From contig NZ_JACHCC010000014.1 of assembly GCF_014207135.1 (NCBI RefSeq), positions 1 to 64,000 on the forward strand: 64,000 nt of DNA, written 5' to 3'. Origin of the DNA: Pedobacter cryoconitis (GTDB lineage Bacteria; Bacteroidota; Bacteroidia; Sphingobacteriales; Sphingobacteriaceae). A program made the translations under genes and the position numbers. Of this stretch, positions 9,232-17,761 are shown piece after piece. Under the pieces are notes generated by a model, which searched no databases, had not been told where the DNA came from, and saw only the letters and a program-made list of their open reading frames with translations. Positions within the stretch are counted from its first letter, which is position 1. Each line of letters starts with the position of its first letter.

Positions 9232-9446
9232 AGTTTACTATTTTTTAATCATCTTGTATTACAATAAAATACAAAACAAAGGAAAATGATTTTCCCTATA
9301 TTGATAATCCTTAGCTTTTAAAATGATATATTGCTAATCTTTTTATTCTTTTTAAACTTATTCAAAGCAGGAAAGAGTAAGAGTTTGCTTAATGTTATCT
9401 GATAAATTTAAACAAACTCTATGATTGCAGGAAAACAGATACAGAC

Positions 9447-10832
9447 ATGAAATTAACGATTTGGGGAGCAGCGAAACAAGTAACAGGAAGTATGCACCTG
9501 CTTCAATCGCAAAATTACAACATACTGATTGATTGTGGACTCGATTATGAAAAGGATACTTTTCAGGAAGAGAACCAGTATTTTCCATTTGACCCTTCGT
9601 CAATAGACGTCGTAATTTTAACTCATGCACACATTGACCATTCAGGAAATTTACCTACTCTGGTAAGAATGGGCTTTAATGGCCAGATACTTTGTACCCC
9701 ACCAACTGCCGACCTGACGGAACTCTTACTGATGGACTCGGTCAATGTATTTCTGAGTAAACAGAATAAACGAGGAAGAGGAAAAAGAGCCGGATCAGGC
9801 CCAAAACCATTATATCTTCATAAACATGTGATGGATGTAATGGACCGTTTTGTGACCGTATCCTTTGATAAGGATTTTAATATTACTGAAGATATAGCCC
9901 TGCGTTTTATTCCTGTAGGTCATTTATTAGGAGCAGCAGCTGTGGTATTAACTATTCAGGAAAATGGCCAGGAGAAAAAGATTGCTTTCACCGGTGATAT
10001 CGGCCGCAAAAACTATCCCGTACTGGTTGACCCGCAGCCAATTCCTGAAGTAGACTATTTGGTTTCTGAATCCACATACGGAGGAAGGCTCCATAGTAAA
10101 GACACAACAATTGAGCAGAAACTCGTAGAAACAATTAACGAAACCTGTGTTAAATTTCCAGGGAGACTGATCATTCCGGCCTTTAGTATCGGAAGAACTC
10201 AGGCTTTAGTCTATTCGCTAAATAAGATCTTCAGCGAAGGACTATTACCACCTGTAAAAATATTTGTCGACAGTCCACTAGCCAGCTTTGCTACTGATGT
10301 TTACCGTAAACATCATCATTTACTGAATGAAGAATCACAGGATTTTTATAATCGGAAAGGGGACGAATTTGAATTTGAAGAACTCTCTTATGTCCAGGAC
10401 AAACGAGAAAGCCTCTCGATTTCCAATTATCATGAGCCTTGTATCATTATCTCTTCAGCAGGAATGCTGGAGGGCGGTCGTATACAGGATCACTTATATC
10501 ATAATATCCAGAATTACTATTGCACAATCCTGTTTATAGGTTATTGCGCCAAGGGTACTTTAGGGAACCGACTGCTAAGAGGAGACCCTATAGTCCGTTT
10601 ACGTCATCGTGACCTTATGGTTTTTGCAACTATTAAACAAACAGATCTGCTCAGCGGACATGGTGATCATGACGATCTGATGAACAATGTCTTGCAACAA
10701 CGGCCCGAAAAATTAAAAAAAGTATTTCTTGTTCATGGAGAATCTAAAAGTCTGGAAAGTCTGGCAACTGCAATTTCGGAAGCCGGGTATATAGCAATTA
10801 TTCCTGAAAAGGGTGAAGTATTTGAGCTTTAA
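9447..10832 (+). CDS. MBL-fold / beta-CASP RNA nuclease (YSH1-like)
   Basis: A 461-aa metallo-beta-lactamase fold protein. The zinc motif HAHIDH is at residues 60-65, GHLLGAAA near 157 and FTGDIG near 178. The beta-CASP segment follows (FSIGRTQALVYSLN, then a SSAGMLEGGR motif). The C-terminal RMMBL part contains LSGHGDHDDL and VFLVHGE. This is the complete motif set of the bacterial CPSF-73/YSH1-like RNA exonuclease family. Members cut RNA endo- or exonucleolytically with two zinc ions. The gene stands alone; a 215-nt AT-rich gap precedes it. Confidence 0.92.
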   Translation: MKLTIWGAAKQVTGSMHLLQSQNYNILIDCGLDYEKDTFQEENQYFPFDPSSIDVVILTHAHIDHSGNLPTLVRMGFNGQILCTPPTADLTELLLMDSVNVFLSKQNKRGRGKRAGSGPKPLYLHKHVMDVMDRFVTVSFDKDFNITEDIALRFIPVGHLLGAAAVVLTIQENGQEKKIAFTGDIGRKNYPVLVDPQPIPEVDYLVSESTYGGRLHSKDTTIEQKLVETINETCVKFPGRLIIPAFSIGRTQALVYSLNKIFSEGLLPPVKIFVDSPLASFATDVYRKHHHLLNEESQDFYNRKGDEFEFEELSYVQDKRESLSISNYHEPCIIISSAGMLEGGRIQDHLYHNIQNYYCTILFIGYCAKGTLGNRLLRGDPIVRLRHRDLMVFATIKQTDLLSGHGDHDDLMNNVLQQRPEKLKKVFLVHGESKSLESLATAISEAGYIAIIPEKGEVFEL

Positions 10833-11089
10833 CACTTAAATTTCAAGAATAAAAATAAGATAACATAAAGTCAGACGAGCTATTTTGTAGCAAATACTAT
10901 ACAGTTTATTAAAATCCATCTGGCAAAGGCCAATCTCGAACAAAACGCCAAACTTACACACAAGTAACTCACTATCAACACATTTAATACATAAAAAAAC
11001 AACACATCTCTTTTTTTGGCAGGGTTATTACGTATTGACTATCATTCAGCAACAAACTGAACATTTAATATCTAACTAGAAATATAGAG

Positions 11090-12424
11090 ATGAACTCAAG
11101 AATTACAAAATCGGCTTTGATATTATCCTTAGTAGGATTATCAACCTCATTATTTGCTCAGGACATGAATCCTGATACAACAAAGCGTTTTGAGAAGAAA
11201 GATTTCCGTACCTGGTCAATAGGTTTAAACGGTGGTATGTTAACTCACTACACTCCTTTCAATAACAGAGCTAACGGGGATTTCGCCACACCACAAGAAA
11301 GCTGGGGTTACGGAGGTTACATTAAGAAACAAATCCTTCCTTCATTTGGTATCCAGGCTGACTTTCTCGCAGGTAAGGTGAAAGGATTAAGAGCTAACAA
11401 TGCTGATGGTAGTGTACAACAAAACACTAGTTTTGAAACACGTATTGATTGGTCAGCAGCAGTTAGTGGTAACTTTACTATTGCAAACATGAGTTTAAAT
11501 CACAAACGTTCAGTGATTTCACCTTATTTGACAGCTGGTGCAGGTTATATGTCTTCAAGTGCAAAAACTAATGCATTGCCAACAGCTGGCGTAGATGCAG
11601 GAAGTACTAATTATGGAGAACATTGGTTCATTCCGGTTGGCGCAGGCTTAAAATTCGGTTTATCAAAAGGTGTTAACCTTGACTTAGGATACACAGTTAA
11701 CTTCATGAAAACCAATAACTTTGATGGTGTAAGAAGTGCTACCAATGACAAATTCACTTATGCACATGCAGGCGTCGAGATTGCATTGGGTAAAAGAGGA
11801 ACTTCTCAACTACAGAACTTTAGTCCTATTGCGGCCGTTCGTGAAGAAAGTGCAGCCGAAAGTGCTGAGTTAAGAAGAGCATTATCTACCTCTGAGCAAA
11901 ACAGACTGAGAGATCAGGAGCAATACGCAAAAGACATGGGTGATGAAGATGGTGATGGTGTAGCTAACAAATTTGACAAATGTCCTGGAACACCTCCAAA
12001 TACAGTTGTTGATGGTGCTGGTTGCCCGTTAAAAACTCCAAAACAAATCATTAAAGAAAAAGTAATCGTTACAGCTGAAGATCGTAAAGTTGTTGATGAA
12101 GCCATCAGAAACTTAGAGTTTGATTTAGGTAAAGCGACATTACGTCCAACTTCTTACAACACATTAAACAGAGTTGCTGCTTTATTAGTAGAGAAAAACT
12201 TTAGCTTAAAACTAGCTGGTCACACAGATAACACTGGATCAATGGCTTTAAACTTACGTTTATCGAAAGACAGAGCAGAAGCGATCAAAACTTATTTAGT
12301 TTCACAAGGTGCTAATGCATCTCGTATCGAAGCTACTGGTTACGGTCCAAACCAACCAATTGCATCTAACAAAACTGCAGCTGGCCGTCAGAAAAACAGA
12401 AGAGTTGAATTCTCTTTATTTTAA
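11090..12424 (+). CDS. OmpA family outer-membrane protein with TSP3 repeat
   Basis: A 444-aa exported protein. A signal peptide ends near LSTSLFAQ (residue ~24). Residues ~35-235 form a beta-barrel of the outer-membrane beta-barrel type with alternating aromatic strands. A coiled, polar linker follows, then a calcium-binding thrombospondin type-3 motif DEDGDGVANKFDKCPGTP (~282-300). The C-terminal OmpA peptidoglycan-binding domain has GHTDNTGS and NRRVEF. It links the outer membrane to the cell wall and is typically one of the most abundant envelope proteins. It has its own strong terminator. Confidence 0.96.
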   Translation: MNSRITKSALILSLVGLSTSLFAQDMNPDTTKRFEKKDFRTWSIGLNGGMLTHYTPFNNRANGDFATPQESWGYGGYIKKQILPSFGIQADFLAGKVKGLRANNADGSVQQNTSFETRIDWSAAVSGNFTIANMSLNHKRSVISPYLTAGAGYMSSSAKTNALPTAGVDAGSTNYGEHWFIPVGAGLKFGLSKGVNLDLGYTVNFMKTNNFDGVRSATNDKFTYAHAGVEIALGKRGTSQLQNFSPIAAVREESAAESAELRRALSTSEQNRLRDQEQYAKDMGDEDGDGVANKFDKCPGTPPNTVVDGAGCPLKTPKQIIKEKVIVTAEDRKVVDEAIRNLEFDLGKATLRPTSYNTLNRVAALLVEKNFSLKLAGHTDNTGSMALNLRLSKDRAEAIKTYLVSQGANASRIEATGYGPNQPIASNKTAAGRQKNRRVEFSLF

Positions 12425-12447
12425 TCGGAACTGCATTTAAGAATAAG

Positions 12448-12479
12448 AGAGGGTGTCCAAAAGGCACCCTCTTTTTTTA
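12448..12479 (+). terminator. Rho-independent terminator after the OmpA-family gene
   Basis: agagggtg...caccctct hairpin with a short CC-AAAA-GG inner helix and one bulged base, followed by seven T. Confidence 0.92.
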
Positions 12480-12583
12480 TGCATCATTTTAAATGATCTT
12501 TATTACATATAGCTTTTCTTTTTTTAACTTCATGCAACCTCCAATGAAATTTTATCGTCTTGCTTTGGACAGATCTTAAAAAT

Positions 12584-13303
12584 ATGGGCTCAAACAAAAA
12601 AACAGCAAGAATAGCAGGCTTATTATACCTCATCGTCATTTTAACCGGAACCTTTAACCTGGGATATGTCCCCGATAAACTCATTGTCTGGGGGAATGCT
12701 GCAGCTACTTTTAAAAATATTACGGATTCAGAGATGCTATTCCGTCTGGGTATCCTGAGCGGTTTAATCTGTTACCTCGCCTTCCTGTTGTTACCCTTTG
12801 TTTTATACCAGTTATTGAAACAGGTTAACAAAACCTCTGCAATACTAATGGTCATATTATCAGCTGTAAGTGTCCCAATTTCTTTAGTGAATACACTCAA
12901 CAAATTTGCAGTTCTGAATCTGTTAAGCAAATCTGATTATCTCAAAGTATTTGAAATAGAAAAACTGCAATCTCAGGTGATGCTCTATCTTCATTCTTAT
13001 GAAAATGGGAATCAAATTGCGTCAATATTCTGGGGTTTGTGGCTCCTTCCTTTCGGTTACTTAGTATGCAAGTCCGGATTCCTGCCAAAATTCCTGGGTA
13101 TCCTGCTAATGATCGGGTGCTTCGGATACCTGATCAACTTTACTGGAGGATTTCTTTTTAAGGATAGTTATAACAAGACAATTATCTCAGACTATGTTAC
13201 CTTACCCGCCAGCCTTGGTGAAGTTGGCACCTGCTTGTGGCTCCTGATTATGGGGGTTAAGGAAAAGAAACATACAACAGAAAACAATCTAAACAGCATA
13301 TAA
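12584..13303 (+). CDS. DUF4386 family membrane protein
   Basis: A 239-aa polytopic inner-membrane protein with about six hydrophobic segments; it begins MGSNKKTARIAGLLYLIVIL, the typical opening of DUF4386. The frame can be extended to a TTG at 12560, but the ATG at 12584 fits the family start better. Function of DUF4386 is not established. Its stop codon overlaps the ATG of the next gene by one base (TAATG), so the two are translationally coupled. Confidence 0.88.
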   Translation: MGSNKKTARIAGLLYLIVILTGTFNLGYVPDKLIVWGNAAATFKNITDSEMLFRLGILSGLICYLAFLLLPFVLYQLLKQVNKTSAILMVILSAVSVPISLVNTLNKFAVLNLLSKSDYLKVFEIEKLQSQVMLYLHSYENGNQIASIFWGLWLLPFGYLVCKSGFLPKFLGILLMIGCFGYLINFTGGFLFKDSYNKTIISDYVTLPASLGEVGTCLWLLIMGVKEKKHTTENNLNSI

Positions 13304-13737
13304 TGGATTCAAATCAAACAACCCCGCATATATTGGAGGATTTCAAGATAAATGTAAAGATCAAATTATCTGCACTATGGGCAACAGTAATGTTTTGCTA
13401 CGTTTATGGCGATATTTTTTCATTATTTGTTCCTGGGCGGATAAAGGACTTGATGCATGGTCAAATGGGGATCGGACCAACTACTCCATCAAATTTATTG
13501 GTATTCTCTATAGTACTGGCTATTCCTGCCCTCATGGTATTTCTTTCTTTAACACTCAAACCAAAAATAAACCGCCTGTTAAATATAATCATGGGATTAG
13601 TCTATACTATCATTATGATATTGACGGTCCTTGCCTCCATTGCTCCCTGGTGGATCTTTTATATATTTTTAGGTGTTTTAGAGATTATAATTACTTTAAC
13701 TATCATCTGGCATGCCTGGAAATGGCCCCGGTCTTAA
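13303..13737 (+). CDS. DUF6326 family membrane protein
   Basis: A 144-aa protein with four predicted membrane helices. The opening IKLSALWATVMFCYVYGDIF and the VPG-rich first loop resemble DUF6326 proteins. It is coupled to the DUF4386 gene upstream by a one-base stop/start overlap, so they probably work together in the membrane. Substrate and role are unknown. A 128-codon frame overlapping in another register (13377-13763) is a shadow. Confidence 0.82.
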   Translation: MDSNQTTPHILEDFKINVKIKLSALWATVMFCYVYGDIFSLFVPGRIKDLMHGQMGIGPTTPSNLLVFSIVLAIPALMVFLSLTLKPKINRLLNIIMGLVYTIIMILTVLASIAPWWIFYIFLGVLEIIITLTIIWHAWKWPRS

Positions 13738-13761
13738 ACTCTTTTCATCTATATAAGGTAT

Positions 13762-13804
13762 AAAAAGAGCCTGCCCCATAAATCTATGGTATCAGACTCT
13801 TTTT
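13762..13804. terminator. Bidirectional terminator
   Basis: Long hairpin AAAAAGAG(C)CTG ... CAG(A)CTCTTTTT containing an inner CCATA-AATC-TATGG helix; A- and T-tracts on the two sides fit a shared terminator between convergent units. Confidence 0.85.
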
Positions 13805-13824
13805 CAAACTATTATAATGAGATC

Positions 13825-14166
13825 TTAATCAGTTTCTCTCTCCGGCCAATATTCTCCTCTAAGCTCCAGTTCTCCTCTCTGCTGATCAACAAAGACACTC
13901 ACAACCATCTTTTCTCTTCTTACAGCATCAATTGCTCTGCAAACATTAAATTGCTCCAACTGATAACTAAGTTCTAAAGTGATCAACCCCAACGGAGTAT
14001 GACTCATACTCTCCGGCATAACTTCTACCCCGCTCGCCTTTTCATGAGGATGATAGGCCTGCAGCATATAAGCAACCTGCTCTGCATACTGGTCAATGGT
14101 TTGTATCAGCTGATTGGTTGTTATTGGTAATTCTGAAGAAATCCTGAGTTGAACTGATGATTGCAT
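13825..14166 (-). CDS. Hypothetical protein in the OYE operon (113 aa)
   Basis: A 113-aa soluble protein with no signal peptide, no transmembrane segment and no motif I recognise. It contains a single cysteine (in FNVCRAIDAV). Starts at an ATG 4 nt after the end of the Old Yellow Enzyme gene, so it is the third gene of the ArsR-OYE operon and probably shares its stress role. Family unknown to me. Confidence 0.72.
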   Translation of the reverse strand: MQSSVQLRISSELPITTNQLIQTIDQYAEQVAYMLQAYHPHEKASGVEVMPESMSHTPLGLITLELSYQLEQFNVCRAIDAVRREKMVVSVFVDQQRGELELRGEYWPERETD

Positions 14167-14170
14167 AAAA

Positions 14171-15277
14171 TTAAACTAATTGTGCAAGCGCATCACTTGT
14201 AAAGCCTTTAAGTTCATCCACACGGTGATCACGGATCTTTTGAACCCACTCCGGATCTGCCAGTAATGGTCTGCCAACCGCTACCAGATCAAAGTCTCCT
14301 CTATCCATTCTTCTGATTAATTCATCGAGAGAACTAGGTTGAGAAGCTTCTCCGCGGAAAGCACCCATAAAGTCTCCACTTAATCCTACCGATCCAACAG
14401 TAATCGTTGCCGCACCTGTTATCTTCTTTGCCCATCCTGCAAAATTCAATTCTGAACCTTCAAATTCAGGTTCCCAGAAACGGCGTTGAGAACAGTGCAG
14501 GATGTCTACACCTGCCTCAACCATAGGGTTTAACCATTTTTCCATTTCAGCAGGATTAGCCGCAAGCTTAAAATTATAATCCAGCGGTTTCCACTGGGAT
14601 AAACGAAGAATAACTGCAAAATCATCCCCCACCTGTCTGCGCACCTCTTTAATTACCTCTACAGCAAAGCGACTTCTTTCGGCCAGTGTTTTACCACCAT
14701 ATTTATCAGTACGATGATTCAGCTGATCCCAGAAAAACTGGTCAATCAGATAACCATGAGCACCATGTATCTCTACTGTGTCGTATCCTAATCTTTTTGC
14801 ATCAGCCGCAGCTCTTCCATAAGCCGAAATAGCATCAGCGATATCGCTTTCGGTCATTGCTTTTCCATTCAGTTCTCCCGGTTTAACAAAACCTGAAGGA
14901 CCTTCAAACGGAGATGAAGGTAACCAGCCAGAAGCATGGTTTTCCATTACGCCCATATGCCAGATCTGAGGCCCCATCTGTCCTCCTGCGGCATGTACAT
15001 CCTGAATGACTTTATCCCATCCCGCCAATGCCTTTTCTCCGTAGAAATGTGGAATTTTTGGGTCGTATGAAGAAGAAGGACGGTCAATCACTGTACCTTC
15101 TGACAAAATCAATCCTACGTCACCAGCTGCTCTTTTACGATAATATTCAGCTACATCGGCTGTCGGAATTCCGTCTGGTGAGAATGCACGTGTCATCGGG
15201 GCCATCACCAGCCTGTTTTTCATAGTTAAAGTTTTCAGCTTAAAGGGCTGAAACAAACTGTCTGTATTCATATCCAT
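14171..15277 (-). CDS. NADH:flavin oxidoreductase, Old Yellow Enzyme family
   Basis: A 368-aa TIM-barrel FMN enzyme. N-terminal NRLVMAPMTRA (residues ~22-32) and the active-site/FMN region HGAHGYLIDQFF (~170-181) mark the OYE/NemA family. Such enzymes use NAD(P)H to reduce the C=C bonds of electrophiles such as quinones, maleimides and nitro compounds. It follows the ArsR gene by 5 nt and precedes the 113-aa gene by 4 nt: a three-gene operon, with repressor first. The arrangement suggests electrophile sensing followed by detoxification (inference). Confidence 0.94.
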   Translation of the reverse strand: MDMNTDSLFQPFKLKTLTMKNRLVMAPMTRAFSPDGIPTADVAEYYRKRAAGDVGLILSEGTVIDRPSSSYDPKIPHFYGEKALAGWDKVIQDVHAAGGQMGPQIWHMGVMENHASGWLPSSPFEGPSGFVKPGELNGKAMTESDIADAISAYGRAAADAKRLGYDTVEIHGAHGYLIDQFFWDQLNHRTDKYGGKTLAERSRFAVEVIKEVRRQVGDDFAVILRLSQWKPLDYNFKLAANPAEMEKWLNPMVEAGVDILHCSQRRFWEPEFEGSELNFAGWAKKITGAATITVGSVGLSGDFMGAFRGEASQPSSLDELIRRMDRGDFDLVAVGRPLLADPEWVQKIRDHRVDELKGFTSDALAQLV

Positions 15278-15282
15278 TAAAT

Positions 15283-15582
15283 TTATAGTGAAGTTTCTAA
15301 AAGTCGTTTGAGTTCCTGACAGGCTTCTTCATTGCGTTTGTAATAGGTCCACTGCCCTATACGGGTGGATTCTATCAAACCTGTCCGTTGAAGAACCGAC
15401 AAATATTCTGAAATAGTTGACTGTGTAAGCTGAGCTTTTTGGTGGATCTGACCCACACAAACGCCCACCTCTTTCATGTCTACCTCTTGAGGAGGGAAAT
15501 TCAGTTCCGGCTCTTTGAGCCATTGCAAAATCATTAATCTTGTCTTATTTGACAGTGCTTTAAACACTTCTACCTGATCCAT
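15283..15582 (-). CDS. ArsR-family HTH repressor
   Basis: A 99-aa winged-helix protein: FKALSNKTRLMILQWL at the start, recognition helix LTQSTISEYLSVLQRTGLIE (~53-72) and wing with YYKRNEE. Two cysteines (in GVCVGQ and EACQEL) could sense electrophiles or metal, but there is no classical ELCVCDL metal motif. First gene of the OYE operon. An inverted-repeat operator begins 8 nt upstream of its ATG and overlaps the -7 box, so autorepression is likely. Confidence 0.9.
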   Translation of the reverse strand: MDQVEVFKALSNKTRLMILQWLKEPELNFPPQEVDMKEVGVCVGQIHQKAQLTQSTISEYLSVLQRTGLIESTRIGQWTYYKRNEEACQELKRLLETSL

Positions 15583-15586
15583 AAGA

Positions 15587-15616
15587 CAAAGATATATCGA
15601 CTTTTCCCGATATATC
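15587..15616 (-). promoter_or_regulatory. ArsR-type operator overlapping the -7 box of the OYE operon
   Basis: Perfect 9-bp arms GATATATCG (15591-15599) and CGATATATC (15608-15616), 8-nt spacer. The -7 element TATCTTTG (minus strand, 15587-15594) overlaps the inner arm, so bound repressor would block it. The -7 box lies only 5 nt from the ATG, which puts the transcription start at or next to the start codon: the mRNA may be leaderless. Confidence 0.78.
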
Positions 15617-15668
15617 TATTAAATGATTCTTTTTGACAAAATACTGATGTTCAGTTCAGAAAACGAGC

Positions 15669-16607
15669 TTAGATACACTGCCAGACCGTATCCACAAACC
15701 ATTTTTTATGGTCAAAGAAATGTGCGACACTTTTAAAACCGGCAATTTTTGCCATCTCTTCAGTTTCCTCTACACTATATTTCTGTGAAATCTCCATATA
15801 AATAGGTTCATTCTCTTTAAAATGAAAAGACTGTCCAGAAATCCTGACCTCTTGTTCAATCCTGCTGACGAGATAACTTTTACAGGCACCGGTTACCGGG
15901 TCATAGGTTGGATAATGTTCAAATTGCTCTGTATCAAAATCACCATCCAGCTCATTATTAATCCGGTGGAGCAGGTTCAGGTTAAAGTCCCTGGTAAATC
16001 CTGCCGCATCATTATAGGCAGCAAGGATAGTACGCGGGTTCTTTTTCAAATCAAAACCTACCAGCACGAGATCCCCTTCCTGCAAAGAAGCACGTATTTT
16101 ACGGCAAAATTCAATTGCATTTTCCGGTGTTTCATTCCCAATATTCCCGCCCAGCAGTAAAACAACTTTTTTCCTGAAGGAGATATGATTTGCCTTTTCC
16201 AGCATTTCAAAATACTCACCGTTTAATCCATGCACTTTAAGCCCCTCGATTTTCTCGGGCAATGACTGCTCTAAATGCACGATCATAGCAGAAGAAATAT
16301 CTATAGGCATATAGGTGAAATCAACCTTTGTATCTATTAGTTCTTTTAGCAGATAGCTTGATTTAGTAGCATCTCCGGCTCCCATCTCGATCAGGTCAAA
16401 AGTATTAAATCCATTTTTCAGAGCTATAGCCAGGTCTGTAGTCCTGTCCCTGAAAATCTCCTTCTCACAATTAGTGGGATAATATTCCGGGCAATCCATG
16501 ATTTCCTGGAACAGCTTATCCCCTTTCCCATCATAGAAATACTTAGAATTTAAACTCTTTTGTGTTTGACTTAGATCCTGTAAAACCTCTTTTAGAAATT
16601 GATTCAT
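15669..16607 (-). CDS. egtD: L-histidine N-alpha-methyltransferase EgtD
   Basis: A 312-aa SAM-dependent methyltransferase: SLNSKYFYDGKGDKLFQEI at the start and the SAM motif LIEMGAGDATKS (~72-83) are those of EgtD/DUF2260. It trimethylates histidine to hercynine, the first step of ergothioneine synthesis, in the cytosol. It is the last gene of the ergothioneine operon, 4 nt after egtB. Length is typical (~320 aa). Confidence 0.95.
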   Translation of the reverse strand: MNQFLKEVLQDLSQTQKSLNSKYFYDGKGDKLFQEIMDCPEYYPTNCEKEIFRDRTTDLAIALKNGFNTFDLIEMGAGDATKSSYLLKELIDTKVDFTYMPIDISSAMIVHLEQSLPEKIEGLKVHGLNGEYFEMLEKANHISFRKKVVLLLGGNIGNETPENAIEFCRKIRASLQEGDLVLVGFDLKKNPRTILAAYNDAAGFTRDFNLNLLHRINNELDGDFDTEQFEHYPTYDPVTGACKSYLVSRIEQEVRISGQSFHFKENEPIYMEISQKYSVEETEEMAKIAGFKSVAHFFDHKKWFVDTVWQCI

Positions 16608-16611
16608 ATAG

Positions 16612-17760
16612 TTATTTTGAGAGCCTTATACCGCTGAACATCCAGCGCAGATTTGGGTGAAAAAAGTTTCTGTATGTGTTCCTGCTGTGGTTTGCGGGAG
16701 TCGCAACTGATGCACCACGCAGTACTTTCTGATTGACCATAAATTTACCATTATATTCTCCAAGTGCTCCCGGAGCTTTAGAGAATCCAGGATAAGGAAG
16801 GTAAGCACTTTCTGTCCATTCCCAAAGTTTACCCCAGGAAAATTGTGCAGATGCGACCTCCCATTCAAATTCCGTCGGCAAACGCATTCCTTTCCATTGG
16901 GCATAGGCCGATGCTTCATAATAACTTATATGGGAAACAGGAGAATCCAGCTTTAAGACTTCCAAACCCGATAAACTATAGCGATGCCATTGTCCATTTA
17001 TTTCATACCAGTAAAGGGGTGATTGAATACCCGTCTCCTTTAACCAGTCCCAGGCCTCTGCATGCCATAGGTTAAAATCCTCATATCCACCAGCTTCAAT
17101 AAATTCAAGATATTCGGCATTACTCACCAGCCGGGTAGCAATACTGAAATTCTGTATATATACTTTATGTCTGCCTAATTCATTATCGAAATGGAACTGG
17201 TCTCCCTGGTAACCTATCTCATATACACCTTCCCTGAAATCAACCCAGCCATCGGCTCCTGTCTCCAGCTGTTGTTCTATATTTTTCAAAGCATAAGAAG
17301 GGAAAAGTGGGTTGTGCCCCAGGATGTATTTAATATCATACCATAACAGCTCCTGATGCTGCTGTTCATGGTTTAAACCTAGAATCAGCAGTTCTTCTAT
17401 TTCATCATTTACACCGCTGCGGAGGAATTTCTGCATGGCTTCATCTACATAGGCACGGTAATGGAAAATATCATCTACTGTAGGCCTGCTCAGGTTCCCC
17501 CTGTCCGTACGGATTACCCTTGCACCAATATTCTCATAATAGCTATTGAACACATAATTATAATCAGCATTAAAAGGTTGATAGGCTACAGCATGAGGAA
17601 TTAGAATAAATGTCTCAAAAAACCAGGTGGTATGACCCAGATGCCACTTTGGCGGACTGACCTCAACAACTGGCTGTACTACGTAGTCTTCTTTTTGCAA
17701 TTCAGCACATATAGATACGCTATGTGACCTTACTGCGGAGTATTGCTCCCAGAGTGACAT
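16612..17760 (-). CDS. egtB: Hercynine sulfoxide synthase EgtB
   Basis: A 382-aa protein with the N-terminal DinB-like iron-binding domain and C-terminal formylglycine-generating-enzyme-like domain of EgtB. His ligands are visible in WHLGHTTWFFE (~38-48) and HEQQHQEL (~129-136). The C-terminus shows LRGASVAT, RNTYRNFF and FSGIRLSK. It uses iron and oxygen to join a thiol donor to hercynine, giving a sulfoxide. No egtA (gamma-glutamylcysteine ligase) or egtC (glutamine amidohydrolase) gene is in the operon, so cysteine may be the direct donor (inference). It follows the transporter gene by 1 nt. Confidence 0.95.
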   Translation of the reverse strand: MSLWEQYSAVRSHSVSICAELQKEDYVVQPVVEVSPPKWHLGHTTWFFETFILIPHAVAYQPFNADYNYVFNSYYENIGARVIRTDRGNLSRPTVDDIFHYRAYVDEAMQKFLRSGVNDEIEELLILGLNHEQQHQELLWYDIKYILGHNPLFPSYALKNIEQQLETGADGWVDFREGVYEIGYQGDQFHFDNELGRHKVYIQNFSIATRLVSNAEYLEFIEAGGYEDFNLWHAEAWDWLKETGIQSPLYWYEINGQWHRYSLSGLEVLKLDSPVSHISYYEASAYAQWKGMRLPTEFEWEVASAQFSWGKLWEWTESAYLPYPGFSKAPGALGEYNGKFMVNQKVLRGASVATPANHSRNTYRNFFHPNLRWMFSGIRLSK

Positions 17761-17761
17761 A

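Noticed and set aside
13377..13763. 128-codon frame overlapping the DUF6326 gene
   Set aside because: It is in another register of a gene with clear membrane-protein character; its own composition is not protein-like.
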